Positions 1-7,531 of a DNA stretch of 7,845 nucleotides are shown one piece after another. A program made the translations under genes and the position numbers. The stretch spans positions 1 through 7,845 of the forward strand of contig JAUYMQ010000011.1 of the NCBI GenBank assembly GCA_030698575.1, read 5' to 3'. This stretch comes from Deltaproteobacteria bacterium (lineage in GTDB: Bacteria > JAUYMQ01). The notes under the pieces are model-generated. The model searched no databases and was not told the origin of the DNA. It saw nothing but the letters and a program-made list of their open reading frames with translations. The stretch's first letter is position 1. Each line of letters starts with the position of its first letter.

Positions 1-249
1 GTGGAGCCTGGGCACCTGGGCCCGATTCGTGTAGTTGAACTCCTTCATCAGGAGCGGGACGTACTCCGTCTCGAACAGCTTCTGAAGGCGCGGGCGGTAA
101 TCCTTGCGGAGAACTTCCTCCGGCGCGGCTTCCTTCCGGGCTTCCTCCTGACCCGCGCCCTTGGTCTCCTTCTTTGCCGACTTCTTGCCCTCTTTCGGCT
201 TCCCCCCCTTGGGGGACTGCTTCGGCTTGCGGGCTTTGGCCTCAGGCAT
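1..249 (-). CDS. rplE: Large ribosomal subunit protein L5, N-terminal part with basic tail (cut by window edge)
   Basis: L5 is part of the central protuberance, binding 5S rRNA and contacting S13 and P-site tRNA. The first 83 codons are visible. Residues from about 52 on match the family N-terminus: YRPRLQKLFETEYVPLLMKE then FNYTNRAQVPRLH. Before it lies a tail of about 51 residues, first Lys/Pro/Gly-rich and then Glu/Ala-rich, with 14 Lys/Arg and 6 Glu in the first 40. No ATG, GTG or TTG lies between the first Met and the conserved Met68, and the start has a good AGAGG site, so the tail appears real. Most L5 proteins start directly at the conserved part. It overlaps rplX by 8 nt. A mixed C7/G5 tract (202-215) lies in the tail; a sequencing slip there is possible but not needed to explain the frame. 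Confidence 0.95.
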   Translation of the reverse strand, partial: MPEAKARKPKQSPKGGKPKEGKKSAKKETKGAGQEEARKEAAPEEVLRKDYRPRLQKLFETEYVPLLMKEFNYTNRAQVPRLH

Positions 250-571
250 CGAGCACCTCTTGGCACTTGCGGCAGATCCGCACCTTGGTCCCGTCGTCGA
301 GCACCTTTCGCCCGATCCGCCTGCCCGCATTGCACTTCGGGCATCTGAGCAGAACCTTGGAGACGTACAGGGGAGCCTCCTTCTCGATGATTCCGCCTTG
401 CTTGATTTCCGACGTCGGCCGGGAGTGCCGCTTGACGATGTTTATCTTCTCCACGATCACCGCGCCCTTGCTCCGGATGACGCGAAGCACCTTTCCGCTC
501 TTCCCTTTTTCCTTGCCGGTGATCACGACAACGGTGTCGTTCTTCCGTATGTACATGCGCGTCTGGGCCAT
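242..571 (-). CDS. rplX: Large ribosomal subunit protein L24, C4 (zinc-ribbon) form
   Basis: L24 is an assembly initiator of the 50S subunit and lies near the tunnel exit. The 109 residues begin MAQTRMYIRKNDTVVVITGK; the KOW motif covers about 11-31 (ITGKEKGKSGKVLRV). SKGAVIVEKINIVKRHSRPT and IIEKEAPLYVSKV follow. The C-terminal part has CPKC (77-80) and CRKC (100-103), a CxxC-X19-CxxC pattern able to bind zinc. E. coli L24 lacks these cysteines, while many other bacteria keep them. The ATG at 571 is 2 nt past the rplN stop and has an unusually strong ribosome binding site. Its TGA (242-244) lies inside rplE, an 8-nt overlap. Confidence 0.98.
   Translation of the reverse strand: MAQTRMYIRKNDTVVVITGKEKGKSGKVLRVIRSKGAVIVEKINIVKRHSRPTSEIKQGGIIEKEAPLYVSKVLLRCPKCNAGRRIGRKVLDDGTKVRICRKCQEVLDA
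254..261 (-). promoter_or_regulatory. rplE ribosome binding site
   Basis: AAGAGGTG on the minus strand is built from the codons for Gln-Glu-Val near the L24 C-terminus. AGAGG is 6 nt from the rplE ATG at 249 and supports the long form of L5. Confidence 0.85.
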
Positions 572-573
572 GG

Positions 574-942
574 TCAGATCACCTCCGGAGCGAGCGAGAT
601 AATCTTCGTGAAGCGCTTGGCGCGCAGCTCGCGGGCAACCGGGCCGAAGATGCGTGTGCCGATAGGCTCCAGGTTCAGCTCGATGAGCACCACCGAGTTG
701 TCGTCGAACCGGATGAAGGACCCGTCCGGCCGCGGCGTCTCCTTGACCGTCCGCACGACAACGGCGCGCCGAACCTCGCCCTTCTTCACCTTGGCGTTGG
801 GGATCGCCTCCTTGATGCTGACCACGATAATGTCCCCGATCCCCGCGTACCGCCGGCGTGTGCCCCCTAGAACGCGGATGCACCCCACCTTCCTCGCGCC
901 CGAGTTGTCGGCGACATTGAGGATGGTTTCCTGCTGGATCAT
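574..942 (-). CDS. rplN: Large ribosomal subunit protein L14
   Basis: L14 binds 23S rRNA at the subunit interface, takes part in bridges B5 and B8, and is the docking site of silencing factor RsfS. It has 122 residues, exactly the usual length. It opens with [20 protein letters not shown] and contains the signature [20 protein letters not shown] and [20 protein letters not shown]. The open frame runs 13 codons further upstream into rpsQ, but the family start is the ATG at 942. Its spacing from rpsQ is 2 nt and the ribosome binding site is weak. The last codons, for PEVI, encode the ribosome binding site of rplX. The stop is TGA. Confidence 0.99.
   Translation of the reverse strand: MIQQETILNVADNSGARKVGCIRVLGGTRRRYAGIGDIIVVSIKEAIPNAKVKKGEVRRAVVVRTVKETPRPDGSFIRFDDNSVVLIELNLEPIGTRIFGPVARELRAKRFTKIISLAPEVI
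577..586 (-). promoter_or_regulatory. rplX ribosome binding site, 10-nt anti-SD match
   Basis: GGAGGTGATC on the minus strand is the full complement of the bacterial 16S rRNA 3' end GATCACCTCC. It is made of the codons for the last L14 residues (end of Pro, then Glu-Val-Ile) and ends at the TGA stop. The rplX ATG is 10 nt beyond GGAGG. Confidence 0.9.
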
Positions 943-944
943 GG

Positions 945-1235
945 CTAAAGCGCCTTCTCGATAATCTTGCGAATGCGCCACCGCTTGTCTCTCGACAGCG
1001 GGCGCGTCTCAACGATCAGAACCGTGTCACCGACATGCGACTCGTTCGATTCGTCGTGTGCCTTGAACTTCTTTCTGCGGTTGATGTACTTCTTGTAGCG
1101 CGGGTGCTGAACGCGCCGCTGCACGGTCACGACACGCGTCTTGTTCATCTTGTCCGATACGACGACGCCGACCCTGGTCTTTGCGCCGCCCCGGACACTC
1201 TGCGGGCCGGTCGGCGTGCTGATCACCTCACTCAT
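945..1235 (-). CDS. rpsQ: Small ribosomal subunit protein S17
   Basis: S17 is a primary 16S rRNA-binding protein with an OB fold, needed early in 30S assembly. It has 96 residues, a little more than the usual 82-90. The core starts at about residue 19 ([20 protein letters not shown]) and includes [40 protein letters not shown] and [17 protein letters not shown]. The first 18 residues form a Ser/Thr/Gly-rich lead-in slightly longer than normal. The first codons contain GAGGTGATC (1221-1229), which resembles a ribosome binding site, but no start codon follows in range, so the ATG at 1235, coupled by ATGA to rpmC, stands. The stop is TAG, 2 nt before rplN. Confidence 0.98.
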   Translation of the reverse strand: MSEVISTPTGPQSVRGGAKTRVGVVVSDKMNKTRVVTVQRRVQHPRYKKYINRRKKFKAHDESNESHVGDTVLIVETRPLSRDKRWRIRKIIEKAL

Positions 1236-1434
1236 GTCGCTGCCGCCCTTTCCTTCTGCCGGACGAAAGTCCTCACCCGCGCGATATCCCTGCGGGCCTT
1301 GCGAATTAGTATGGGGTTCTCGAGCTGCCCGGTGGCGTGGCGCACGCGCAGGTTGAACAGCTCCTCCCGGAGCTCCTGCTCCCTGAGCTTCAGCTCATCC
1401 AGCGACAACTCCTTGAATTCCGAGGTCGACTTGC

Positions 1435-1438
<4 letters not shown>
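1232..1438 (-). CDS. rpmC: Large ribosomal subunit protein L29
   Basis: L29 is a small two-helix 50S protein beside the exit tunnel, next to L23. The 68 residues are typical. The first helix contains [20 protein letters not shown]; the conserved turn is [20 protein letters not shown]; and [15 protein letters not shown] closes the second helix. The start is TTG, overlapping the rplP stop as TTGA, with GGGAG 8 nt upstream. Its TGA overlaps the rpsQ ATG as ATGA, so three genes in a row are tightly coupled. Nothing is unusual apart from the TTG start. Confidence 0.98.
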
Positions 1439-1851
<413 letters not shown>

Positions 1852-1855
1852 TGCT

Positions 1856-2509
1856 TTACTCCGTGCTCTCGGTCAGCACGTTTTTCTCGAAGATCTCACC
1901 GCGGAAGATCCAGCACTTGATCCCGATCTTCCCGTAGGTGGTGTTGGCCTCCGCCTGCCCGTAATCGATGTCGGCCCGCAGCGTGTGGAGCGGAACCCGT
2001 CCCTCGCGGTACCATTCGCGGCGGGCCATCTCCGACCCCCCGAGCCGTCCCGCGCAATTGATACGAATGCCCTTGGCGCCGAATTTCATCGCAGAGCTGA
2101 CGGCCTTCTTCATCGCGCGGCGGAAAGTCACCCGGCGCTCGAGCTGCTGCGCCACGCTCTCGCAAACGAGTTGCGCGACCATTTCGGGCTTGCGGACTTC
2201 CTTGATGTTGATGAAGACCTCGCCTTCCGACATCCGGGCCAGTTCCTTCCGGAGGGTCTCCACCTCGGTTCCCCGCTTGCCTATGATGATGCCGGGCCGG
2301 CTCGCGTGGATATTGACCCTGATCTTGTTGGCGGTGCGCTCGATCGTGATCTTGGAGATGCCAGCGTGGTAGAGCTTCTTCTTCACATACTTCCTGATCT
2401 TGAGATCCTCGTGAAGCAGGCGCGCGTAGTCCTTCTCAGCGTACCAGTTAGACTCCCACTTGGTGAGAATCCCCAGCCGGAAACCGATCGGATGCACCTT
2501 CTGTCCCAC
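1856..2509 (-). CDS. rpsC: Small ribosomal subunit protein S3
   Basis: S3 sits at the mRNA entry tunnel of the 30S subunit and contributes, with S4 and S5, to helicase activity on mRNA. The product has 217 residues. The N-terminus reads (M)[13 protein letters not shown], the family start, encoded from a GTG with AGAGG 6 nt upstream. The KH domain carries IIIGKRG with the GxxG loop at 77-80. The C-terminal domain shows [33 protein letters not shown], the strand [15 protein letters not shown] and [10 protein letters not shown]. The open frame continues 23 codons upstream into rplV, but that part does not resemble S3. It stops at TAA, 4 nt before the rplP start. Confidence 0.99.
   Translation of the reverse strand: MGQKVHPIGFRLGILTKWESNWYAEKDYARLLHEDLKIRKYVKKKLYHAGISKITIERTANKIRVNIHASRPGIIIGKRGTEVETLRKELARMSEGEVFINIKEVRKPEMVAQLVCESVAQQLERRVTFRRAMKKAVSSAMKFGAKGIRINCAGRLGGSEMARREWYREGRVPLHTLRADIDYGQAEANTTYGKIGIKCWIFRGEIFEKNVLTESTE
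1859..1862 (-). promoter_or_regulatory. rplP ribosome binding site
   Basis: GGAG on the minus strand lies in the last codons of rpsC, adjoining its TAA stop, 7 nt before the rplP ATG at 1851. Translation of the two genes is probably coupled. Confidence 0.8.
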
Positions 2510-2515
2510 GCTTGA

Positions 2516-2520
2516 CCTCT
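2516..2520 (-). promoter_or_regulatory. rpsC ribosome binding site (decides GTG start)
   Basis: AGAGG on the minus strand lies 6 nt before GTG at 2507-2509. It fixes the start there instead of at upstream in-frame codons reaching to 2578 inside rplV. Confidence 0.9.
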
Positions 2521-2558
2521 CTGGGCCCTTCCGGACCCCCAGGTGGCCTGACCTCGGC

Positions 2559-2891
2559 TCAGGCCTCCGCCAGAACAACCGTGATATGGCTCGTTCGCTT
2601 CCGCACCTTGCCGGCTCGCCCCATCGGCATGGGTCGGAAGCGCTTGATGGTGAGGCCCCCGTCCACGAAGATGGTCTTCACGAAAAGCGTGTCGACGTCG
2701 ATCTTTCCCTGAGCGTCGGCGTTCGACACGGCTGATCGAATCAGGTTCGAGACGACCTTCGACCCGCTCTTGGGGGTGAACTCCAGGATATTGAGCGCCT
2801 CCTCGACCTTCTTCCCACGAATGAGGTCCACAACCAGGCGCAGCTTCCTGGGCGCTATGCGAATTGATCGTGCTTTGGCCGTCGTTTCCAT
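2559..2891 (-). CDS. rplV: Large ribosomal subunit protein L22
   Basis: L22 binds all domains of 23S rRNA, and its beta-hairpin narrows the exit tunnel together with L4. The length of 110 residues is standard. Conserved parts are [27 protein letters not shown] (10-36, read in two pieces), [17 protein letters not shown], and the tunnel hairpin and end [20 protein letters not shown] (83-102). A TAG sits directly before the ATG in frame, which fixes the start at 2891. Only GGGG lies upstream as a possible ribosome binding site, so initiation looks weak. It follows rpsS by 42 nt and precedes rpsC by 49 nt. The stop is TGA. Confidence 0.98.
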   Translation of the reverse strand: METTAKARSIRIAPRKLRLVVDLIRGKKVEEALNILEFTPKSGSKVVSNLIRSAVSNADAQGKIDVDTLFVKTIFVDGGLTIKRFRPMPMGRAGKVRKRTSHITVVLAEA

Positions 2892-2933
2892 CTATGCATC
2901 CCCGGCGCGGTAACAGACCCGCCGATTATTCCG

Positions 2934-3230
2934 CTACTTCGATGGCGCTGCCGTGCTCGTCGAGGACTTCTTGTCAGCGCTGTGGCTGTGAAAGATCCTC
3001 GTAGGGGAGAACTCGCCAAGCTTGTGTCCCACCATGTTCTCCGTGACAAAGACGGGTATGAATTTCTTGCCGTTGTGCACCGCGAAGGTCATGCCCACCT
3101 GGTCCGGGGTTATCGTGCTCCTTCTGGACCAGGTCTTGATGACCTTCTTGTCGCCCGTAGCCAGCGCGCGCTCGATTTTGCGCGCAAGTCCGAGCTCGAC
3201 GTAAGGCCCCTTCTTGATTGATCTTGCCAT
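2934..3230 (-). CDS. rpsS: Small ribosomal subunit protein S19
   Basis: S19 lies in the 30S head, forms a complex with S13 and contacts the A-site finger bridge. The 98 residues begin [19 protein letters not shown] and include [22 protein letters not shown] and [17 protein letters not shown], the conserved core. The usual TRTFRGH end reads TRIFHSHS here, followed by a short Ser/Thr/Ala/Lys-rich tail (about 13 residues) that is slightly longer than in E. coli. Its ribosome binding site is weak (AAGG about 11 nt upstream), and the 6-nt gap from rplB suggests coupling. The stop is TAG. A 42-nt spacer without obvious structure leads to rplV. Confidence 0.98.
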   Translation of the reverse strand: MARSIKKGPYVELGLARKIERALATGDKKVIKTWSRRSTITPDQVGMTFAVHNGKKFIPVFVTENMVGHKLGEFSPTRIFHSHSADKKSSTSTAAPSK

Positions 3231-3236
3231 GCTTGG

Positions 3237-4067
3237 CTAACCCTTCTTTCCGCGGCGCTTCACAATGAACTTGTTCGTTCGCTTGTTGCTCCGGGTCTTG
3301 TAGCCCTTCGTAGGAACGCCCCAGGGCGAGACCGGATGCCGCCCGCCTGAGGTTTTCCCCTCGCCGCCGCCGTGCGGGTGATCCACGGGGTTCATGACGA
3401 CACCGCGAACGTGCGGCCGGCGGCCCCGCCAGCGCGGTCGGCCGGCCTTTCCGTCGACGAAGGTCTCATGCTCCAGATTCCCGACCTGGCCGATCGAGGC
3501 CCGGCACGCGACGTGCACCCGTCGCACTTCACCGGAAGCAAGCCGGATCTGCGCGTAGGATCCTTCCCTGGCCACCAGCTGCGCTTGCGATCCTGCGGCG
3601 CGGCACATCTGACCGCCCTTGCCCGGTCGGATCTCGATGTTGTGAAGCGTGGTTCCGAGCGGGATGCTCTGAAGCGGCATCGAGTTGCCCGGCTTGATGT
3701 CCGCTCGGTTGCTCGACAGGATCGTCTGGCCCACGGCGATGCCGAGGGGCGCCAGGATGTACCGCTTCTCGCCGTCGGCGTAGTGCAGAAGCGCAATCCG
3801 GGCCGACCGATTCGGGTCGTACTCGATGGCCGCGACCCGCGCGGGCACGTCCTGCTTGTCTCGCTTGAAATCGATGATGCGGTAGCGACGCTTGTGCCCG
3901 CCACCGCGATGCCAGGCCGTAACCCGCCCGGTCGCGTTCCGGCCACCCGTCTTGTGCAGGGGCGCGAGGAGCGACTTCTCGGGCACCGACTTCGTGATGT
4001 CCGCGAAATCGGAGATCTGCATGAAGCGACGGTTCGGCGTATACGGCTTGAATTTCTTCGTGCCCAT
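3237..4067 (-). CDS. rplB: Large ribosomal subunit protein L2
   Basis: L2 binds 23S rRNA near the peptidyl-transferase centre and supports subunit joining and peptide-bond formation. The 276 residues match the usual 273-277. Landmarks are the start [38 protein letters not shown] (40-60), [39 protein letters not shown], and the C-terminal [20 protein letters not shown], where His230 corresponds to the E. coli His229 region, ending in a basic tail. The frame stays open upstream to 4424, but that stretch lies inside rplW and the family starts at 4067. No good Shine-Dalgarno sequence precedes this ATG; with a 5-nt gap from rplW, translational coupling is likely. The stop is TAG and rpsS follows after 6 nt. 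Confidence 0.99.
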   Translation of the reverse strand: MGTKKFKPYTPNRRFMQISDFADITKSVPEKSLLAPLHKTGGRNATGRVTAWHRGGGHKRRYRIIDFKRDKQDVPARVAAIEYDPNRSARIALLHYADGEKRYILAPLGIAVGQTILSSNRADIKPGNSMPLQSIPLGTTLHNIEIRPGKGGQMCRAAGSQAQLVAREGSYAQIRLASGEVRRVHVACRASIGQVGNLEHETFVDGKAGRPRWRGRRPHVRGVVMNPVDHPHGGGEGKTSGGRHPVSPWGVPTKGYKTRSNKRTNKFIVKRRGKKG

Positions 4068-4072
4068 AGTGT

Positions 4073-4363
4073 TTACCGGTTCTCGAAGAACTCGATAGTG
4101 CTGCCCTGTGCGAGCGTCACCAGCGCCTTCTTCCAGTTCGACCGCTTTCCGCGATTGCGTCCCAGCGTCACATGCTTGCCGGGGACGTTGATGGTCCGGA
4201 CGCGCTTGACCTTCACCTTGAAGAGCTTCTCCACGGCAGCCTTGATCTCCGGCTTCGTCGCCCGCCGGTTGACCTCGAAAGCGATCACGTTGCCCGCTTC
4301 CTTGAGATCGGTGCTCTTCTCCGTAACAACGGGGCGCCGGATGACTTCGTATAGATTCTGCAT
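4073..4363 (-). CDS. rplW: Large ribosomal subunit protein L23
   Basis: L23 sits at the exit of the peptide tunnel, where trigger factor and SRP dock. The protein has 96 residues, the usual size. It opens with [20 protein letters not shown] and has the family segments YTFEV-like [17 protein letters not shown], then [20 protein letters not shown], and the basic stretch [20 protein letters not shown] before a short acidic end. The ATG at 4363 has GGAG about 9 nt upstream. It is 23 nt after rplD and only 5 nt before rplB. It is one of only two genes in the window that stop with TAA. Confidence 0.98.
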   Translation of the reverse strand: MQNLYEVIRRPVVTEKSTDLKEAGNVIAFEVNRRATKPEIKAAVEKLFKVKVKRVRTINVPGKHVTLGRNRGKRSNWKKALVTLAQGSTIEFFENR

Positions 4364-4386
4364 CGCTGCGTTCTCCGCGGCCCGCC

Positions 4387-5025
4387 CTACCGAGCGGCCG
4401 GCAGGGTCTGGAGACCGGCCACAATCCGATCGTATGCTGGTCGGGTCATCACCAGCTCGTTGTAACGAAGAACATCCATCAGCGTCATTCCGGACGTCTG
4501 AACTACCTTGAAGTGCTGGAGATTCCGCGCGCTCTTCTCGAGCTTCTCGTTCTGCCCCTCGATGACAATCAGCGCCTTGCTCAGTTCGAGCTTCTTCAGC
4601 GAATCGAGCAGCGCGCGCGTCCTGATCTCGGCGAGATCGAGGTGGTCGATGACGCGCAGCCGCCCCTCCTTCACCTTGAGCGAAAGCGCCGCCCGCATGG
4701 CGGCGCGCCGGACCTTGCGCGGCAGGCTGTAGGTGTAGCTCCGGGGGAGAGGGCCGAAAACCGTGGCGCCCCCGGGCATGAGCGGCGATCGGTTCGTGCC
4801 CTGACGGGCGCGGCCCGTTCCCTTCTGGCGAAAAGGCTTCTTTCCGCCACCGGAGACGAAATGCCGGGTCTTCGTCGAATGCGTTCCACGGCGGCGTGCC
4901 GCCTGCGCCCGCTTGACGACGGTATAGAAGAGCCGCTGGCGGATGGGCGCCTCGAAGACGCTCGAGTCCAGCTCGAGGTCAGCGATCTTCTTCTTGTCGA
5001 GGCTAAGCACTTCAATCGTCGCCAA
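4387..5025 (-). CDS. rplD: Large ribosomal subunit protein L4
   Basis: L4 is an early 50S assembly protein whose extended loop lines the peptide exit tunnel; in E. coli it also represses its own operon. The 212 residues match the family length. The N-terminal strand [17 protein letters not shown] is followed by the tunnel loop [18 protein letters not shown] (59-76), [18 protein letters not shown] and a globular C-terminal half ending [18 protein letters not shown]. The start codon is TTG, supported by GGAG 7 nt upstream and the family N-terminus. It lies 45 nt after rplC, across a small hairpin, and 23 nt before rplW. The stop is TAG. Whether this L4 acts as a repressor cannot be seen: the E. 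coli-type target before rpsJ is missing. Confidence 0.98.
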   Translation of the reverse strand: MATIEVLSLDKKKIADLELDSSVFEAPIRQRLFYTVVKRAQAARRRGTHSTKTRHFVSGGGKKPFRQKGTGRARQGTNRSPLMPGGATVFGPLPRSYTYSLPRKVRRAAMRAALSLKVKEGRLRVIDHLDLAEIRTRALLDSLKKLELSKALIVIEGQNEKLEKSARNLQHFKVVQTSGMTLMDVLRYNELVMTRPAYDRIVAGLQTLPAAR

Positions 5026-5032
5026 CGTTCTT

Positions 5033-5036
5033 CTCC
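5033..5036 (-). promoter_or_regulatory. rplD ribosome binding site (decides TTG start)
   Basis: GGAG on the minus strand lies 7 nt before TTG at 5023-5025. There is no in-frame ATG or GTG upstream. The next in-frame GTG is codon 5, which would leave the first beta strand without its opening residues. Confidence 0.8.
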
Positions 5037-5060
5037 GGAAAATCCCGCTCTCTGGCGGGA
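5037..5060 (-). promoter_or_regulatory. Hairpin with T-run between rplC and rplD
   Basis: On the minus strand TCCCGC, loop CAGAGA and GCGGGA form a 6-bp stem (5043-5060), followed at once by TTTT (5039-5042) and CC. The rplD Shine-Dalgarno bases begin one base further on. The stem is short for an efficient terminator and the T-run has only four Ts. It could be a weak attenuator, a translation-modulating fold or an RNase site. A competing pairing CGCTC/GAGCG in the same bases is also possible. No experimental support is available here. Confidence 0.45.
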
Positions 5061-5070
5061 GCGTACCCGA

Positions 5071-5823
5071 CTACCGCGCCGCCGTGCGCGGGTCCCTTCC
5101 CTCTCGAATGAGCACGTAGCTGTGCCGGGGGCCCGGCACCGCGCCCCTGACCACGAGGATGTTCTGCTCCGGCCTCACTTCAACGACCTCGAGGTTCTGC
5201 ACCGTCCGCCTTGCGTGCCCCATGTGGCCCGGCATTCGATGCCCCCGCGCGACATGCGACGGCCAGGCACTCGCGCCGATCGATCCGGGCGCCCTGTGGA
5301 ACATCGAACCGTGAGAAGCACGGCCGCCGCTCCATCCGTAACGCTTCACGCCGCCCTGGAAACCTTTCCCCTTGCTTGTGCCCGTCACGTCGACAAGGTC
5401 GCCTGGCTTGAACACATTGACGGTAACCGTCTGTCCCGGCTCGACCCCTTCGACGCTCTTTACCTTGAACTCGCGCAGCAGGTAGAAGGCGCCGGTCTTG
5501 GCGCGCTTGAACTGCCCCTGAAGCGGCTTGGTAACCCGCTGCATCTTCTTCGGGCCGAAACCCAGTTGCACCGCGCCGTAGCCGTTCTTCTCCGGCGTCC
5601 GGCTGTCGATCACCGTGCATGGACCGGCCTCGATCAGCGTCACGGGCACGCGGGAGCCGTCCGCCCGGAAAACCGACGAGCAGCCGATCTTGCGGCCCAG
5701 GAGCCCCTTGAGCTCGAGCGCGCCGGAAGTCGCAGCGTTTTCCGGGGCCGCGACCTCGCTTTCGCCCGCCGCCGCCTCGGCATTCTCAGCGGCGCCCTCG
5801 GGCGCCTCCTTCTCATCAGCCAT
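5071..5823 (-). CDS. rplC: Large ribosomal subunit protein L3 with acidic N-terminal tail
   Basis: L3 is an early 50S assembly protein whose central loop reaches the peptidyl-transferase centre. The core begins at about residue 38 ([10 protein letters not shown]). It includes [17 protein letters not shown], whose Gln is the equivalent of the PrmB methylation site, then [27 protein letters not shown] and [10 protein letters not shown]. At 250 residues it is longer than the usual 205-220 because about 37 residues rich in Ala (13) and Glu/Asp (9), with one Lys, precede the core. No ATG, GTG or TTG lies between the first Met and the core, and the start has a GGAAGG site, so the tail looks genuinely translated. 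The usual GMT(Q/R) after GRKI reads GCSS here. It follows rpsJ by 36 nt and precedes rplD by 45 nt. The stop is TAG. Identity is certain; the tail's role is unknown. Confidence 0.98.
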   Translation of the reverse strand: MADEKEAPEGAAENAEAAAGESEVAAPENAATSGALELKGLLGRKIGCSSVFRADGSRVPVTLIEAGPCTVIDSRTPEKNGYGAVQLGFGPKKMQRVTKPLQGQFKRAKTGAFYLLREFKVKSVEGVEPGQTVTVNVFKPGDLVDVTGTSKGKGFQGGVKRYGWSGGRASHGSMFHRAPGSIGASAWPSHVARGHRMPGHMGHARRTVQNLEVVEVRPEQNILVVRGAVPGPRHSYVLIREGRDPRTAAR

Positions 5824-5831
5824 GCCTCATG

Positions 5832-5837
5832 CCTTCC
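5832..5837 (-). promoter_or_regulatory. rplC ribosome binding site
   Basis: GGAAGG on the minus strand lies 8 nt before the ATG at 5823. It supports the long form of L3 with its N-terminal tail. A second, out-of-frame ATG lies within the spacing and is presumably ignored. Confidence 0.8.
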
Positions 5838-5859
5838 GATTGATTCAGAGCACTGCGTT

Positions 5860-6168
<309 letters not shown>

Positions 6169-6172
6169 CATG

Positions 6173-6178
6173 CTCCTC
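6173..6178 (-). promoter_or_regulatory. rpsJ ribosome binding site
   Basis: GAGGAG on the minus strand is followed by C and then ATGATG. Measured from GGAG, the first ATG (6171) is 1 nt away and the second (6168) is 4 nt away. The second is therefore the more likely start. Confidence 0.8.
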
Positions 6179-6179
6179 G

Positions 6180-6190
6180 GGGCGATCGCC

Positions 6191-6191
<1 letters not shown>
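6180..6191. repeat. 12-bp palindrome at tuf-rpsJ junction
   Basis: GGGCGATCGCCC is perfectly self-complementary. It covers the last base of the tuf TAG stop and half of the 22-nt spacer before rpsJ. It contains GCGATCGC, the same octamer as the cyanobacterial HIP1 repeat, but only one copy was noticed here. As RNA it would give only a 4-bp stem with a GATC loop and no U-run, so a terminator is unlikely. Confidence 0.6.
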
Positions 6192-7381
<1,190 letters not shown>

Positions 7382-7388
7382 CCTCTCT

Positions 7389-7393
7389 CTCCT
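7389..7393 (-). promoter_or_regulatory. tuf ribosome binding site
   Basis: AGGAG on the minus strand lies 7 nt before the ATG at 7381. It fixes the tuf start there and argues against the in-frame upstream codons that reach back to 7531. Confidence 0.9.
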
Positions 7394-7512
7394 ATTGCTG
7401 GCTCGCCTTCGGGCCGCCAGCGGGTCCAAGCCGGGACGCCGGACCACCCCCGCGAACATACCCTGGGGGTCGGGCCGGGAGTCCTGAACCGGGTCCACCG
7501 CGGCCATGGTTT

Positions 7513-7526
7513 GGGCCCGCGGGCCC
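7513..7526. repeat. 14-bp perfect GC palindrome after fusA
   Basis: GGGCCCGCGGGCCC is its own reverse complement and starts 5 nt past the fusA stop codon in transcript direction. As RNA it could fold into a 5-bp GC stem with a CGCG loop. It is followed by AAACC, not a U-run, so it is not a standard intrinsic terminator. A chance palindrome in GC-rich DNA, a 3'-end-protecting hairpin or a processing site are all possible. Confidence 0.6.
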
Positions 7527-7531
7527 CTCAA

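Larger units (their letters stand above)
7382..7531 (-). other. fusA-tuf intergenic spacer (150 nt)
   Basis: This is the longest non-coding stretch in the window. It begins, in transcript direction, with a perfect 14-bp GC palindrome just after the fusA stop. It also holds an 8-bp direct repeat, CGGGTCCA on the plus strand (7421-7428 and 7490-7497), and a short inverted pair GGTCC (7423-7427) / GGACC (7441-7445). It ends with the tuf ribosome binding site. I looked for -35/-10 pairs on the minus strand and found none convincing; TATGTT-like bases near 7470 lack a properly spaced -35. The spacer is open in the tuf frame for 50 codons, which is probably a by-product of high GC. An internal tuf promoter or an RNA processing site is possible but not shown. 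Confidence 0.7.

Noticed and set aside
202-215. C7-TT-G5 tract in rplE as a frameshift or phase-variable tract
   Set aside because: The frame is intact on both sides and joins a normal L5. Essential ribosomal genes are not expected to be phase variable, so it is noted only as a possible sequencing weak point.
943-981. Longer rplN starting 13 codons upstream inside rpsQ
   Set aside because: L14 proteins begin at MIQQET and the length of 122 residues is exact from that Met.
1221-1229. GAGGTGATC inside the first codons of rpsQ as a possible ribosome binding site for an internal start
   Set aside because: No in-frame ATG, GTG or TTG follows at suitable distance; the next Met would delete the first strand of S17.
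2510-2578. N-terminal extension of rpsC starting inside rplV
   Set aside because: S3 starts with (M)[10 protein letters not shown], and the GTG there has AGAGG 6 nt upstream. The upstream residues are unlike S3.
3372-4511. Plus-strand open frame of 379 codons opposite rplB, rplW and rplD
   Set aside because: Antisense shadow in GC-rich DNA, with no recognisable protein family and no ribosome binding site.
7382-7531. In-frame extension of tuf upstream to a TTG next to the fusA stop (50 extra codons)
   Set aside because: EF-Tu starts at MSKEKF, and AGGAG lies 7 nt before that ATG. The extra residues are Arg/Pro-rich with no family match.
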